NCBI RefSeq assembly: GCF_928382285.1
Contig: NZ_CAKMSS010000002.1
Coordinates: forward strand, 62,001 to 126,000
Origin: Rothia nasimurium
GTDB lineage: Bacteria > Actinomycetota > Actinomycetes > Actinomycetales > Micrococcaceae
Direction of reading: 5' to 3'
Length of the DNA: 64,000 nt
The notes below the pieces were generated by a model. It saw only the letters and a list, made by a program, of their open reading frames with translations. It was not told the DNA's origin and did not search any database. Shown piece after piece: positions 26,746-35,398 of the stretch. A program made the position numbers and the translations under genes. Position 1 is the stretch's first letter. Each line of letters opens with the position of its first letter.

Positions 26746-28260
26746 TTAGGCCAGCGAAGCGCGGAGCTTCTTCAGGCGGGCAAGAGAGGAATCCTTGCCC
26801 AGAATCTCCATAGACTCGAAGAGCGGCGGTGAAATGCGCTGGCCGCTCATGGCGGTGCGCACCGGGCCGAAGGCCAGGCGGGGCTTGATCTCAAGACCGT
26901 CGACGATAGCTTCGCGCAGGGCAGCTTCGATGGTGGTAGCGGTGAAATCGGTCAGGCCCTCAACGGCGGTAATAGCCGCATCGAGAACTGCCGGTGCTGA
27001 CTCCTTAAGCTGCTTGGCGGCGTCCTCAGCAACCTCGATGTTCTCATCGGCGGTGAAGAGGAAGCCCAGCAGGCCGGGAGCCTCACCCAGAAGCTGCATG
27101 CGCTCCTGAACCAGAGGGGCTGCCTCGGTCAGAATGGCCTGCTCACGCTCGGTCAGGTTCTCGAAGCTCTCAGCGGAGACCAACTGAGCCTTGTGCAGGA
27201 AGGGAACCAGGCGGTTGCGGAAGTCCTCTGCTTCCAGCATGCGGATGTGGGTGCCGTTGATAGCCTCAGCCTTCTTGACGTCAAAGCGGGCGGGGTTAGC
27301 CAGCACGTCCTTGATATCGAAGGCAGCCACCATCTGGTCCATGGTGAAGATGTCTTCGTCGTGTGAGAGGGACCAGCCCAGCAGGGAGAGGTAGTTGAGC
27401 AGTCCCTCCTTGATGAAACCGGCATCCAGCAGGTTGTAGAGGCTGGATTCGGGGTCGCGCTTGGAGAGCTTCTTGTTGCCCTGGCCCATGACGTAGGGCA
27501 GGTGGCCAAATTCGGGGATGAAGCTGGTGACGCCGACCTCAACTAGGGCCCGATAGAGGGCGATCTGGCGGGGGGTGGAGGACAGCAGGTCCTCGCCACG
27601 CAGCACATGGGTGATGCCCATCAGGGCGTCGTCCACGGGGTTGACCAGGGTGTAGAGGGGCTTGCCGTTGGCGCGGACGACCACGAAGTCGGGTACGGAT
27701 CCGGCCTTGAAGGTGATGTCGCCGCGCACCAGGTCGTGGAAGGTGATGTCTTCATCGGGCATGCGCAGGCGCAGGACGGGCTGGCGGCCCTCGGCCCGGT
27801 AGGCGGCCTTCTGCTCTTCGGTCAGGTCGCGGTCAAAGTTGTCGTAGCCCAGCTTGGGGTCTTCGCCCTTGGCCTTGTGGCGCTCTTCAACTTCTTCAGG
27901 GGTTGAGAAGTCTTCGTAGATAAAGCCGCCGGCCTTGAGCTTCTCTACTACCTCGGCGTAGATGTCCATACGTTCTGACTGGCGGTAGGGCTCGTGGTGG
28001 CCGCCGACGCCGACGCCTTCGTCCCAGTTGATGCCCAGCCACTGCAGGGATTCGAGCACCTGGTTGAAGGATTCTTCGGAGTCGCGGGCAGCGTCGGTAT
28101 CTTCGATACGGAAGACCATGGTGCCGCCGGTGTGCTTGGCGTAGGCCCAGTTGAAGAGGGCGGTGCGCACCATGCCCACGTGCGGGGTGCCGGTGGGTGA
28201 GGGGCAGAAGCGGACGCGGGTTTCGCTGGGGTCGTTAAGTTTCAGAGCGTAATCACTCAT
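26746..28260 (-). CDS. gltX: Glutamate--tRNA ligase
   Basis: It charges tRNA-Glu, two genes for which lie immediately downstream. The class I synthetase signatures are the HIGH-like region [19 protein letters not shown] and the KMSKS-like [11 protein letters not shown]. The 504-residue product starts at ATG 28260 ([10 protein letters not shown]); a GTG at 28272 is also in frame and closer to the AAAGGGA motif, so the start is not certain. In actinobacteria GltX usually also mischarges tRNA-Gln for amidotransferase correction. Confidence 0.95.
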   Translation of the reverse strand: MSDYALKLNDPSETRVRFCPSPTGTPHVGMVRTALFNWAYAKHTGGTMVFRIEDTDAARDSEESFNQVLESLQWLGINWDEGVGVGGHHEPYRQSERMDIYAEVVEKLKAGGFIYEDFSTPEEVEERHKAKGEDPKLGYDNFDRDLTEEQKAAYRAEGRQPVLRLRMPDEDITFHDLVRGDITFKAGSVPDFVVVRANGKPLYTLVNPVDDALMGITHVLRGEDLLSSTPRQIALYRALVEVGVTSFIPEFGHLPYVMGQGNKKLSKRDPESSLYNLLDAGFIKEGLLNYLSLLGWSLSHDEDIFTMDQMVAAFDIKDVLANPARFDVKKAEAINGTHIRMLEAEDFRNRLVPFLHKAQLVSAESFENLTEREQAILTEAAPLVQERMQLLGEAPGLLGFLFTADENIEVAEDAAKQLKESAPAVLDAAITAVEGLTDFTATTIEAALREAIVDGLEIKPRLAFGPVRTAMSGQRISPPLFESMEILGKDSSLARLKKLRASLA

Positions 28261-28356
28261 GGATGTTGGCACATCCCTTTCTTCTTGAAAGCTGGTGGTG
28301 GGTTCTAGTTTACTCGCCGCTTTTCTCCGGCGCGGAACTTTGCTGAGGGCGGTCTT

Positions 28357-29133
28357 TTACTCGGCGCGGACGGTGTTGATGAGGGAGCCGATGCCCTCTA
28401 CCTCAATCTCGACCTCGTTACCTGCGCTCAGGCGTCCTACCCCTGCGGGGGTACCGGTGAGAATCACGTCACCGGGCAGCAGGGTGAAGTATTCGCTGGC
28501 GGCGGCGACGAGTTCAGCCACGGAGAAGACCATGTCGGCGGTGGTGCCGTCCTGTTTGAGGTCGCCGTCCACCCAGGTTTGGATGGTGAGGTCGTCGGTG
28601 TCCAGGTCGGTTTCGATCCAGGGGCCGAGGGGGCAGGCACCGTCGAAGCCCTTGGCGCGAGCCCACTGGATGTCAGTTTTCTGGGCGTCTCGAGCGGTCA
28701 GGTCGTTGGCAACGGTGAAGCCGTAGATAACTTCGGGCACGCGGTCCAGGGGCACGGACTTGGCGATGCGGCCGATGACGACAGCAAGCTCACCCTCGAA
28801 GGAGACGTTATCTGACCATTCGGGCAGGGCGATGGGGTCGCCGGGGCCGATGACGCTGGTATTGGGCTTGAAGAAGAACTGGGGGGTGGTGGGGGTTTCG
28901 TTGCCCAGTTCGGACGCGTGGTCGCGCCAGTTGCGGGCCACACCAATGACCTTGGAGCGGGGAATGATGGGGGCCAGCAGGCGGACGTCCGCTAGGGGGT
29001 ATCGCTTGTCGGTGGGGTTAATGCCTGTGTAGAAGGGGTCGCCGGAGAGGACAGTGATGGTCTCTTCGCCGGGCTCACCTTCAACCAGGCCAAAGTGCAG
29101 GGTATCGTCTACGGTAAATCGGGCAATGCGCAT
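28357..29133 (-). CDS. Fumarylacetoacetate hydrolase family protein
   Basis: 258 residues with the FAH/hydratase-isomerase fold: VIGVARNWRDHASELG, the metal-binding SFEGELAVVIG, and YGFTVANDLTARDAQ, followed by GDVILTGTPAGVG. Family members cleave or decarboxylate beta-diketo acids, or act as oxaloacetate decarboxylases/tautomerases, so the substrate remains open. The same neighbour upstream of gltX is common in actinobacteria. A TAGTCT box 6 nt before the ATG suggests a leaderless transcript. Confidence 0.88.
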   Translation of the reverse strand: MRIARFTVDDTLHFGLVEGEPGEETITVLSGDPFYTGINPTDKRYPLADVRLLAPIIPRSKVIGVARNWRDHASELGNETPTTPQFFFKPNTSVIGPGDPIALPEWSDNVSFEGELAVVIGRIAKSVPLDRVPEVIYGFTVANDLTARDAQKTDIQWARAKGFDGACPLGPWIETDLDTDDLTIQTWVDGDLKQDGTTADMVFSVAELVAAASEYFTLLPGDVILTGTPAGVGRLSAGNEVEIEVEGIGSLINTVRAE

Positions 29134-29139
29134 GGTTCT

Positions 29140-29145
29140 AGACTA
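29140..29145 (-). promoter_or_regulatory. -10 box of leaderless FAH-family gene
   Basis: TAGTCT on the minus strand, 6 nt before the ATG at 29133; no SD is present. Confidence 0.55.
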
Positions 29146-29281
29146 CCGGACTTGAACACAAGGTGACTCGCTTTTCGGTAGGGACCAGATTTCTCTCAAA
29201 TTCCTTCATCTCAATACATACAGCCGTCACTTTTCTGGTCCATTCTCAAAAGTGGCAGCACTAGCTGAATTTCAGAAGTCA

Positions 29282-29311
29282 TTGACAGCGCCCACCCCGC
29301 TCCCCTACAGT
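29282..29311 (+). promoter_or_regulatory. Promoter of the ABC-F leader
   Basis: A consensus TTGACA (29282-29287), an 18-nt spacer and TACAGT (29306-29311). The predicted start near 29318 gives a leader of about 108 nt before the ABC-F gene, containing a uORF and competing hairpins. Confidence 0.75.
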
Positions 29312-29347
29312 AATCACCAGTTCTTGTTCCCTACGGAAGGCTCCCCA

Positions 29348-29371
29348 GTGGATTTTTCAGCGGCTCTCTAG
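29348..29371 (+). CDS. Leader peptide uORF (7 codons, MDFSAAL) of the ABC-F gene
   Basis: GTG GAT TTT TCA GCG GCT CTC TAG, preceded by GGAAGG with a 7-nt gap, an excellent initiation signal. Its codons 3-5 form the first arm of hairpin 1:2. A ribosome stalled or slowed here would free arm 2 to pair with arm 3. It is too short for normal gene prediction. Confidence 0.65.
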   Translation: MDFSAAL

Positions 29372-29404
29372 ACCACGCTGAAACCCCTCACCGCGGTTTT
29401 CAGC
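29355..29404 (+). promoter_or_regulatory. Mutually exclusive leader hairpins ahead of ABC-F gene
   Basis: Segment 1 TTTCAGCG (29355-29362), segment 2 CGCTGAAA (29376-29383) and segment 3 TTTCAGC (29398-29404). Pairing 1:2 (8 bp, 13-nt loop) excludes 2:3 (7 bp, 14-nt loop). Segment 1 lies within the uORF. This is the layout of erm- and ABC-F-type antibiotic-responsive leaders. No U-tract follows 2:3, so whether control is translational or transcriptional is unclear. Confidence 0.6.
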
Positions 29405-29425
29405 ACCTCACCTCTTTGACTCTGA

Positions 29426-31132
29426 ATGGATCGCACCCACATGCCTATTTCCGTATCTGAACCCCACCTTTCTTTTAACAGCCTCAGCCTGATTTGGCCC
29501 GACGGCACCCCCTGCTTTGAAAACCTCACCGGCGCTGTCAGTGCCCCGGTTACAGCTCTCATTGGCGATAACGGCTCCGGCAAATCAACCCTGCTCAAGC
29601 TCCTAGCTGGCACCCTAGAACCAACGAGCGGCAGCATCAGTCGGCCCGGTACCGTGGCCTACCTGCCCCAGGATTTAGGGCTCACCCCGCAGACCACCAT
29701 CGCCGACCTCTTCGCTATCACCGACGTCCTCGACGCTCTCACTGCGCTAGAAGCCGGCGACTACTCCGAAGAGCTCTACGACCGGATCGGTGATAACTGG
29801 GATGCCGCTGAGCAAGCCCAGGCTGCCCTGGCCGCGTCCGGCTTCTCTCCCGCCCTAGCCGCTACCGACGCCCGGGCCCTCATGCGGCGCACCGTCGGCA
29901 CGCTCTCAGGTGGCGAGGCCGTCACCGCAGCCCTCACAGCCCTAGTTGCCACCCGCCCCGGCGTCCTACTATTGGATGAGCCCACCAACAACCTCGACGC
30001 CGACGCCCGCGCTACTCTCTACCGGCTCCTAGATACTCTGCCCTGCCCCGTGCTCGTGGTCAGTCACGACCGCGACCTGCTCGAGCGGGTCGATGAAGTG
30101 CTGGAACTCAGGCAGGGAACCCTGCGCTCTTTCACCGGCAACTACAGCGCCTACCGGCAGGCCATCGACAGCGAGCAGGACGCCGCCGCCCGCCACCTGC
30201 GCGAGGCCAAGCAGGTTGAGCGGCAGGAAAAGCGGGAGCGCATCGAGGCAGAAACCAAGCTGGCCCGCGCGGCCCGGGCTGGAGCGACCGCCCAGGCTAA
30301 CCGGCGGGGTTCGCGTATGTCGATGGGGCTGGCCGCCTCCTCAGCCCAGCGGTCGGCGGCCAAGATTCGGCAGACCCACCAGGGCAGACTTGACGCTGCT
30401 ACTGCAACCCGGAAGGCCCGGGAACGGGATATCCGCGAGGACCAGGCCATCTATCTTGACCTGCCCGGCACCCGGGTGCCAGCAGGTAAGCGGGTGCTGG
30501 AGCTAACCCTGCGGCAGGGTACCGGTGCGGACTCCAGCCCCTACCAGGGTGAGCAGGAGCAGGCGGATGACGGGGCGGCAGCGGCTACTCCCCTGCCTGA
30601 GCGGCTGATTGTCCAGGGCCCAGAGCGCCTGCGGCTGGCAGGAGCTAACGGGTCAGGTAAGAGCACCCTTCTGAGGGCAATTATGGGAGATGCCCAGGCA
30701 GCCGACACTGCCCACTACACCTGCGACTATCGGGTAGCGAACACCGGCTACCTGCCCCAACGGCTGGCCCTCCCCCAGGACCAAAGCATGCTGCAGCTGG
30801 TCATGGCAGCCAACCCGACGCTGACCGAACAGCAGGTGCGCGACGACCTAGCCCGACTGCTCTTCCGCCGGGAACGGGTACACCTGCCCGTGGGAGTACT
30901 TTCCGGTGGCGAGCGATTCCGCGTGGCCCTAGCAACCGTCCTCTTGGCCAGCCCGGCGCCCCAGCTGCTGATTCTCGATGAACCCACCAACAACCTCGAT
31001 ATGGCCTCGGTGGACTGGCTAATCCAGGCGCTAGCCTCCTATGAGGGTGCCCTCCTGGTCGTCAGTCACGACGAAGCCTTCTGTGCGCAGCTAGGCCTGA
31101 CGGACGTCCTAACGCTCCCCAAGCACCACTAG
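29426..31132 (+). CDS. ABC-F family ATPase, candidate ribosome-protection protein
   Basis: 568 residues with two nucleotide-binding domains and no membrane segment. Domain 1 has GDNGSGKST (47-55), LSGGEAVTAAL and LLLDEPTNNLD; domain 2 has GANGSGKST, LSGGERFRVAL and LILDEPTNNLD. Between them lies a Lys/Arg-rich linker of about 100 residues. ABC-F proteins bind the ribosomal E site; some displace macrolides, lincosamides or pleuromutilins. Resistance is suggested, not shown, by the drug-leader-like 5' region. The ATG at 29426 has no clear SD; a second ATG at 29441 is possible. Confidence 0.88.
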   Translation: MDRTHMPISVSEPHLSFNSLSLIWPDGTPCFENLTGAVSAPVTALIGDNGSGKSTLLKLLAGTLEPTSGSISRPGTVAYLPQDLGLTPQTTIADLFAITDVLDALTALEAGDYSEELYDRIGDNWDAAEQAQAALAASGFSPALAATDARALMRRTVGTLSGGEAVTAALTALVATRPGVLLLDEPTNNLDADARATLYRLLDTLPCPVLVVSHDRDLLERVDEVLELRQGTLRSFTGNYSAYRQAIDSEQDAAARHLREAKQVERQEKRERIEAETKLARAARAGATAQANRRGSRMSMGLAASSAQRSAAKIRQTHQGRLDAATATRKARERDIREDQAIYLDLPGTRVPAGKRVLELTLRQGTGADSSPYQGEQEQADDGAAAATPLPERLIVQGPERLRLAGANGSGKSTLLRAIMGDAQAADTAHYTCDYRVANTGYLPQRLALPQDQSMLQLVMAANPTLTEQQVRDDLARLLFRRERVHLPVGVLSGGERFRVALATVLLASPAPQLLILDEPTNNLDMASVDWLIQALASYEGALLVVSHDEAFCAQLGLTDVLTLPKHH

Positions 31133-31149
31133 AAAAGACCATTAAAACT

Positions 31150-31180
31150 AGAAAAACCCACCTAGTTGGTGGGTTTTTCT
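31150..31180. terminator. Bidirectional terminator ABC-F/ilvE
   Basis: AGAAAAACCCACC and GGTGGGTTTTTCT are perfect 13-bp arms around TAGTT; T-runs occur on both strands. Confidence 0.92.
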
Positions 31181-31206
31181 GATTTAGATGGTACCTACCC
31201 GAGGGG

Positions 31207-32304
31207 CTAGACCAGCTTGACGTTCCAGCCCAGGCGGTCCTCAACCTTGCCGGTCTGAATACCAACCAGCTCTTCGCGCAGGGCCATAGTGACTTCGCCA
31301 CCGTCCGCACCTGATGCCGAGGGGATCTCAAAGTCAGCGGCCTTGAGCTTACCCACGGGGGTAATCACAGCAGCAGTACCGCAGGCGAAAATCTCGGTAA
31401 TCTCGCCACTTGCCACGCCCTCGCGCCACTCGCTCAGGGTAATCTTGCGTTCTTCCACGGTGTGGCCGCGGTCCTCAGCCAGCTTGATAATAGACTTACG
31501 GGTCACACCGCGCAGAATAGTGCCGGTCAGCTCGGGGGTGACGATACGTCCGTCCTTGTAAACGAAAAAGACGTTCATGCCACCGAGCTCTTCGATGGCG
31601 TCATCGCGGTTGGGATCCTTGAAGATGACCTGCTTACAACCGTTGGCCTCGCCCTCCAGCTGGGCAGCCAGAGAAGCCGCGTAGTTGCCGCCGCACTTGG
31701 CCTCGCCGGTGCCGCCCACACCAGCGCGGGCATAGGTGGTGGATAGCCAGATATCAACGGGCTTGGGGGTGCCGAAGTAGTTACCGGCAGGGGACGCAAT
31801 GATGAAGAAAGAAACCTCGTGGGCCGGGCGGATGCCCAAGAAAGCCTCGGTGGCAATCATGAAGGGGCGCAGGTAGAGGGATTCACCGTCACCGTTAGGC
31901 ACCCAGTCGGCATCGATGGTGACCAGCTGGCGGATGGCTTCAACAAAGAGTTCTTCGGGCAGGTTGGGCAGCACCAGGCGGTCTGCTGACTTATTCAGAC
32001 GGGAGGCGTTCTCTTCAGGACGGAAGGTGGTGATGGACCCGTCTGCCTGGCGGTAGGCCTTGATGCCCTCAAAGATTTCCTGGCCGTAGTGGAAGACGGA
32101 CGCCGCAGGGTCCAGGCTCAGGGGGCCGTAGGGCAGAACCTGGGCGTTGGTCCATTCGCCGCCGTCGGTGTGGGTGCCGCGCCAGTCGATGCGCACCATG
32201 TGGTCGGTGAAGTAGTTGCCGAAGCCGGGGTCGGCGAGGATCTCGGCGCGTCGTTCGGCACTGGCGGGGTTGGGGTTGCGGTTGATGGTGAATTCGAGTG
32301 ACAT
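31207..32304 (-). CDS. ilvE: Branched-chain amino acid aminotransferase
   Basis: This fold-type IV PLP enzyme makes the last step of leucine, isoleucine and valine synthesis. The 365 residues contain FHYGQEIFEGIKAYRQADG, SLYLRPFMIATEAFLGI, GEAKCGGNYAASL (region of the PLP lysine) and FACGTAAVITPVG. The ATG at 32304 is preceded by GAAGGATG; an ATG 6 nt earlier overlaps that SD. It lies 112 bp after leuB, separated by the leuB terminator. Confidence 0.95.
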   Translation of the reverse strand: MSLEFTINRNPNPASAERRAEILADPGFGNYFTDHMVRIDWRGTHTDGGEWTNAQVLPYGPLSLDPAASVFHYGQEIFEGIKAYRQADGSITTFRPEENASRLNKSADRLVLPNLPEELFVEAIRQLVTIDADWVPNGDGESLYLRPFMIATEAFLGIRPAHEVSFFIIASPAGNYFGTPKPVDIWLSTTYARAGVGGTGEAKCGGNYAASLAAQLEGEANGCKQVIFKDPNRDDAIEELGGMNVFFVYKDGRIVTPELTGTILRGVTRKSIIKLAEDRGHTVEERKITLSEWREGVASGEITEIFACGTAAVITPVGKLKAADFEIPSASGADGGEVTMALREELVGIQTGKVEDRLGWNVKLV

Positions 32305-32384
32305 GCTCATCCTTCAAACTGTGTCGTGGGGTCTCTTATCTAGGGTACCCCAGGGTCTTTCGCTCTGTTAGCTAGCTTACGCAA

Positions 32385-32409
32385 GACCCCACCGGGTTTC
32401 GGTGGGGTC
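32385..32409 (-). terminator. Stem-loop after leuB
   Basis: GACCCCACC (32385-32393) pairs with GGTGGGGTC (32401-32409) around a 7-nt loop. No long U-tract is seen, so termination may be partial. Confidence 0.6.
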
Positions 32410-32416
32410 AGGGGGC

Positions 32417-33475
32417 TTAGCCCAGCTGGGCGAGGATTGCGTCGCCGATTTCGTCGGTGGCGCGGGTCGCGCCGGGGTTGGCGGCCAGGTCAGCTTCAAC
32501 GGCCTGTTCGATCCGGGCGGCTGAAGCCTCGTGGCCCAGGTGGCGCAGGAGCATGGCAGCTGCCAGGACGGTTGCAGTCGGGTTGGCCTTGTTCTGCCCG
32601 GCGATGTCGGGGGCTGAGCCGTGGACGGGCTCAAACATGGAGGGGTAGGTGCCGTCAGCGTTGATATTGCCGCATGCTGCATAACCGATGCCGCCGGTAA
32701 TGGCACCGGCCTGGTCGGTAAGAATATCCCCGAAGAGGTTATCGGTGACAATCACATCAAAGCGGGCGGGGTCGGTGGTGAAGAAGATGGTGGCTGCGTC
32801 AATGTGCAGGTAGTCGGTGGTGACCTGGGGGTATTCTTCGGCGACCTTGTTGAAGATGCGGTTGTAGAGGGCACCAGCGTTGACCAGCACGTTGGTCTTG
32901 TGGATAAGGGTCAGCTTTTTCTTCTCGCGGCTGGCGGCCAGTTCGAAGGCGTAGCGCACCAGGCGTTCGATACCGTAGGCGGTGTTGACCGACACTTCGG
33001 TGGCAATTTCAGCGTCGGTACCGGCGCGGAGCACACCGCCGTTACCGGCGTAGGGGCCTTCGGTACCTTCACGCACGACTACAAAGTCGATGTCACCGGG
33101 GTTGGTCAGGGGTGAGACAGCGCCGGGGAAGAGGCGGGAGGGGCGCAGGTTGATGTAGTGGTCGAAGGAGAAACGCAGGTTGAGCAGGATTTCTCGTTCG
33201 ATCAGGCCGCTGGGAACGGCGGACGAGCGCGGGTCGGCTCCCACTGCGCCGAAGAGGATGGCGTCGTGCTGGGCGAGTGCGGTCTTGGTCTCTTCGGTGA
33301 GGGTCTGACCGGTGGCGAGCCAGTGCTCTGCACCGAGGGGGTATTCGGTGGAGGTGACAGTGATGTTGTCGAGTTCGGCGGCGCGGGTAAGGACGCGGTG
33401 GGCTTGGGCTACTACTTCGGGGCCGATGCCGTCGCCGGGGATGACGGCCAGGTTGATGGAGCTGTTTTCAGTCAT
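32417..33475 (-). CDS. leuB: 3-isopropylmalate dehydrogenase
   Basis: NAD-dependent oxidative decarboxylation of 3-isopropylmalate in leucine synthesis. The 352-residue protein starts with [15 protein letters not shown] and has the substrate and metal-binding [17 protein letters not shown] and the NAD-binding [26 protein letters not shown] box lies 6 nt before the ATG at 33475, so it is probably leaderless. It is located apart from leuCD, as usual in actinobacteria. Confidence 0.96.
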   Translation of the reverse strand: MTENSSINLAVIPGDGIGPEVVAQAHRVLTRAAELDNITVTSTEYPLGAEHWLATGQTLTEETKTALAQHDAILFGAVGADPRSSAVPSGLIEREILLNLRFSFDHYINLRPSRLFPGAVSPLTNPGDIDFVVVREGTEGPYAGNGGVLRAGTDAEIATEVSVNTAYGIERLVRYAFELAASREKKKLTLIHKTNVLVNAGALYNRIFNKVAEEYPQVTTDYLHIDAATIFFTTDPARFDVIVTDNLFGDILTDQAGAITGGIGYAACGNINADGTYPSMFEPVHGSAPDIAGQNKANPTATVLAAAMLLRHLGHEASAARIEQAVEADLAANPGATRATDEIGDAILAQLG

Positions 33476-33481
33476 GGTTTA

Positions 33482-33487
33482 AGGCTA
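33482..33487 (-). promoter_or_regulatory. -10 box of leaderless leuB
   Basis: TAGCCT on the minus strand with 6 nt to the ATG at 33475; there is no SD. Confidence 0.55.
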
Positions 33488-33540
33488 GTCCTGCGAGCGC
33501 AGCTTTGCCCATATTTTGACTGGTGGTTTCATATATTGAT

Positions 33541-33891
33541 CTAGGGTGTGAGGTTGTCGGTAGCTGGTAGGGACGCTACCGGCTTATTGCCTGTGGGGGC
33601 TACTTCTAGGGTGGTGAGCCTGCCACCAGCCAGATGGGCGAGGACGAGCGCATCCCCGTCCTGGGTGCCTACGGATAGGTAGGTTCGGGGCAGGTCCTGG
33701 TCGATGGGCTCGCCCGGGTAAAGCAGGTTGTAGGTGAGGCAGGTGCCGCAGTCGCAGGTCTGCTCTATCTGAGCTTCTTTAAGGGCAGCAATTGCTGCCT
33801 CACGTTCTGCTGTATTCGGTTCACGGTCGCTCGGGGTGAGGGGCTTGGCCAGGCTTAATACCGCCGCAAAGAACTCTTTTTCGCTGATCAT
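33541..33891 (-). CDS. Conserved-looking hypothetical protein, 116 aa
   Basis: I do not recognise the family. It is a soluble protein with a helical N-terminal half rich in Glu/Ala and a CDCGTC cysteine cluster near residue 47 that could bind metal. The C-terminal beta-like part reads TYLSVGTQDGDALVLAHLAGG. Composition matches the host. A TATAGT box 6 nt before the ATG at 33891 supports both the start and a leaderless transcript. It borders the AT-rich island. Confidence 0.65.
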   Translation of the reverse strand: MISEKEFFAAVLSLAKPLTPSDREPNTAEREAAIAALKEAQIEQTCDCGTCLTYNLLYPGEPIDQDLPRTYLSVGTQDGDALVLAHLAGGRLTTLEVAPTGNKPVASLPATDNLTP

Positions 33892-33897
33892 AGGGAA

Positions 33898-33903
33898 ACT
33901 ATA
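33898..33903 (-). promoter_or_regulatory. -10 box of leaderless hypothetical gene
   Basis: TATAGT on the minus strand, 6 nt from the ATG at 33891. Confidence 0.55.
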
Positions 33904-34024
33904 ACAATCAAATTACCCCCCCCCGCTAGCTAGTCTCACGATTTATACAAGTGACTGATATAGAAACGAAGGAGGGGTTTGCGGTGCTTTGGCATCTCTT
34001 TTGAACTGGCTGGTTCGGTGGATT

Positions 34025-34285
34025 TTAGTCAGCATCAGTCAAATCAGCCATGAGAGCCTCAACCGATGTGAAGGTCTTCCCGTGCCGCTGCTCAGCTTCC
34101 TGTCGTGCTCGTACATTGAGAGGGTTCTCGCGGTGCGGAGTAAAGGGCAGACCGTTATCAACGAGTGACTGCTTAAGGAACATATTCAGTGCAGTGCTGA
34201 GGTCGAGGCCGAGGTCGCTGTAGAGTTTTCGCACCTCTTCTTTAGTGGCGCTATCGGTGCGGAAGGAAATTGTTGCATCAGTCAT
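34025..34285 (-). CDS. RelB/DinJ-type antitoxin, apparently orphan
   Basis: 86 residues. The N-terminal ribbon-helix-helix pattern ISFRTDSATKEEVRKLYSDLG and LSTALNMFLKQSLVDNGLPF are characteristic of RelB/DinJ antitoxins; the C-terminus is charged and probably disordered until toxin-bound. AGGAG lies 5-7 nt before the ATG at 34285. No RelE/YafQ toxin follows: the next 130 bp hold only a 19-codon basic ORF. It may be a solitary remnant, or neutralise a toxin elsewhere. Confidence 0.8.
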   Translation of the reverse strand: MTDATISFRTDSATKEEVRKLYSDLGLDLSTALNMFLKQSLVDNGLPFTPHRENPLNVRARQEAEQRHGKTFTSVEALMADLTDAD

Positions 34286-34526
34286 GAGTGCTCCTGTTAG
34301 TACAACATCATTACAAATGTACCGAACTGACGTTAATCTGCACATTTCAATTTCACAGAAAACTATTCATATTAACATCATATCCAACAATAGGCATCGA
34401 CACCCCCAACCAAATAGAAATATCTAATATTGATTAGATAGCGCATTCTATAGGACGAGGCAAAGCATTTATTGTCAAGGTTTACTTTATGCCACTGCCA
34501 ATTTCACCAGCCAAATTACAAAATAA
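34286..34526. other. AT-rich gap in the island
   Basis: About 240 bp of very AT-rich sequence between the antitoxin and SHOCT genes. No supported ORF, RNA or clear repeat was seen; it probably carries the antitoxin promoter. Confidence 0.6.
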
Positions 34527-35282
34527 CTATTCACTCAATAACTTTGATTTTTCCCTGGAAAACTCTTCATCAGTCAAAAGACCCTTCGAATGCAATTCCC
34601 CAAGCTTGCTGATAGCGTCATATTTATCACGAGCATTTTCAGTTTTTGCATGAGATTGAGCAGAATTGAAAGGATCCACCACTGAATTTTTTGAGTTGGA
34701 AATCTTTACAGCTTCCTCAATTTGGGCTTTTAGCACCTTAGCCTCAGACAGAAGTTTTTGAGCCCTATCATTTGCAGCAACCGACCCTTTAGGGAGAAAA
34801 ATATGAGAATATGTGAAACTTCCTCCAGAAGTTGTCACAAGCTCAACTTTAATCTCACCAATCCTCTCTGTTGATGTAGTTTTTGAGCCTGAAGTAACTG
34901 CCCCCACCACAGCACCAGCACCGCCAAAAGCGATACCTCCAGCGACAGCTCGGGTTATACCTCCCTTATTTACTGTTTTCGATTCAGTGGTGTTATTTAC
35001 AATTAGTGAAACTTCGGCAACTTCACTACCTTTAATTCGCTTAGGAGCTTTACCAAATCCATTTATTACATACAAATCACCATTAACATCACCAGTTATT
35101 CCAGAACCATTTGGGAGGTGGTTTTCAAACTTCTTCTCTACCCCAACATCTTTCAACTCAGCATCAAGCTTTTGTTTTACAGAATTTATTTTCTGCTCAT
35201 TTTTCTTTCTTTTATCATTATCCATCATCACAAGACAGAAAATCATAAAAATAATCAATAGAAAAATAATAAATCCGTCCAT
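34527..35282 (-). CDS. Membrane-anchored SHOCT-domain protein
   Basis: 251 residues. The first 20 are one hydrophobic span (FIIFLLIIFMIFCLVMM), followed by a lysine-rich coiled region. A beta-rich middle includes a glycine-zipper stretch (AVAGGIAFGGAGAVVGAVTSG). The C-terminal SHOCT motif is DAISKLGELHSKGLLTDEEF. SHOCT is a short accessory domain whose role is unclear. Codon use is strongly AT-biased compared with the neighbours, indicating recent acquisition. GGAGAT precedes the ATG. Confidence 0.75.
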   Translation of the reverse strand: MDGFIIFLLIIFMIFCLVMMDNDKRKKNEQKINSVKQKLDAELKDVGVEKKFENHLPNGSGITGDVNGDLYVINGFGKAPKRIKGSEVAEVSLIVNNTTESKTVNKGGITRAVAGGIAFGGAGAVVGAVTSGSKTTSTERIGEIKVELVTTSGGSFTYSHIFLPKGSVAANDRAQKLLSEAKVLKAQIEEAVKISNSKNSVVDPFNSAQSHAKTENARDKYDAISKLGELHSKGLLTDEEFSREKSKLLSE

Positions 35283-35398
35283 CTAGCTATCTCCAATCTA
35301 TATATATTAAAGTTTCTCGATTAGACCAGTTACCTGACTCTATCGCGAATTTTAATTTTAGTTTTCACATAAACAAGATCCGCAGCAAAAACCTGTAC

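Noticed and set aside
33936..33995. 19-codon basic ORF after the antitoxin as a possible toxin
   Set aside because: Too short for RelE/YafQ and shows none of their motifs; probably chance.
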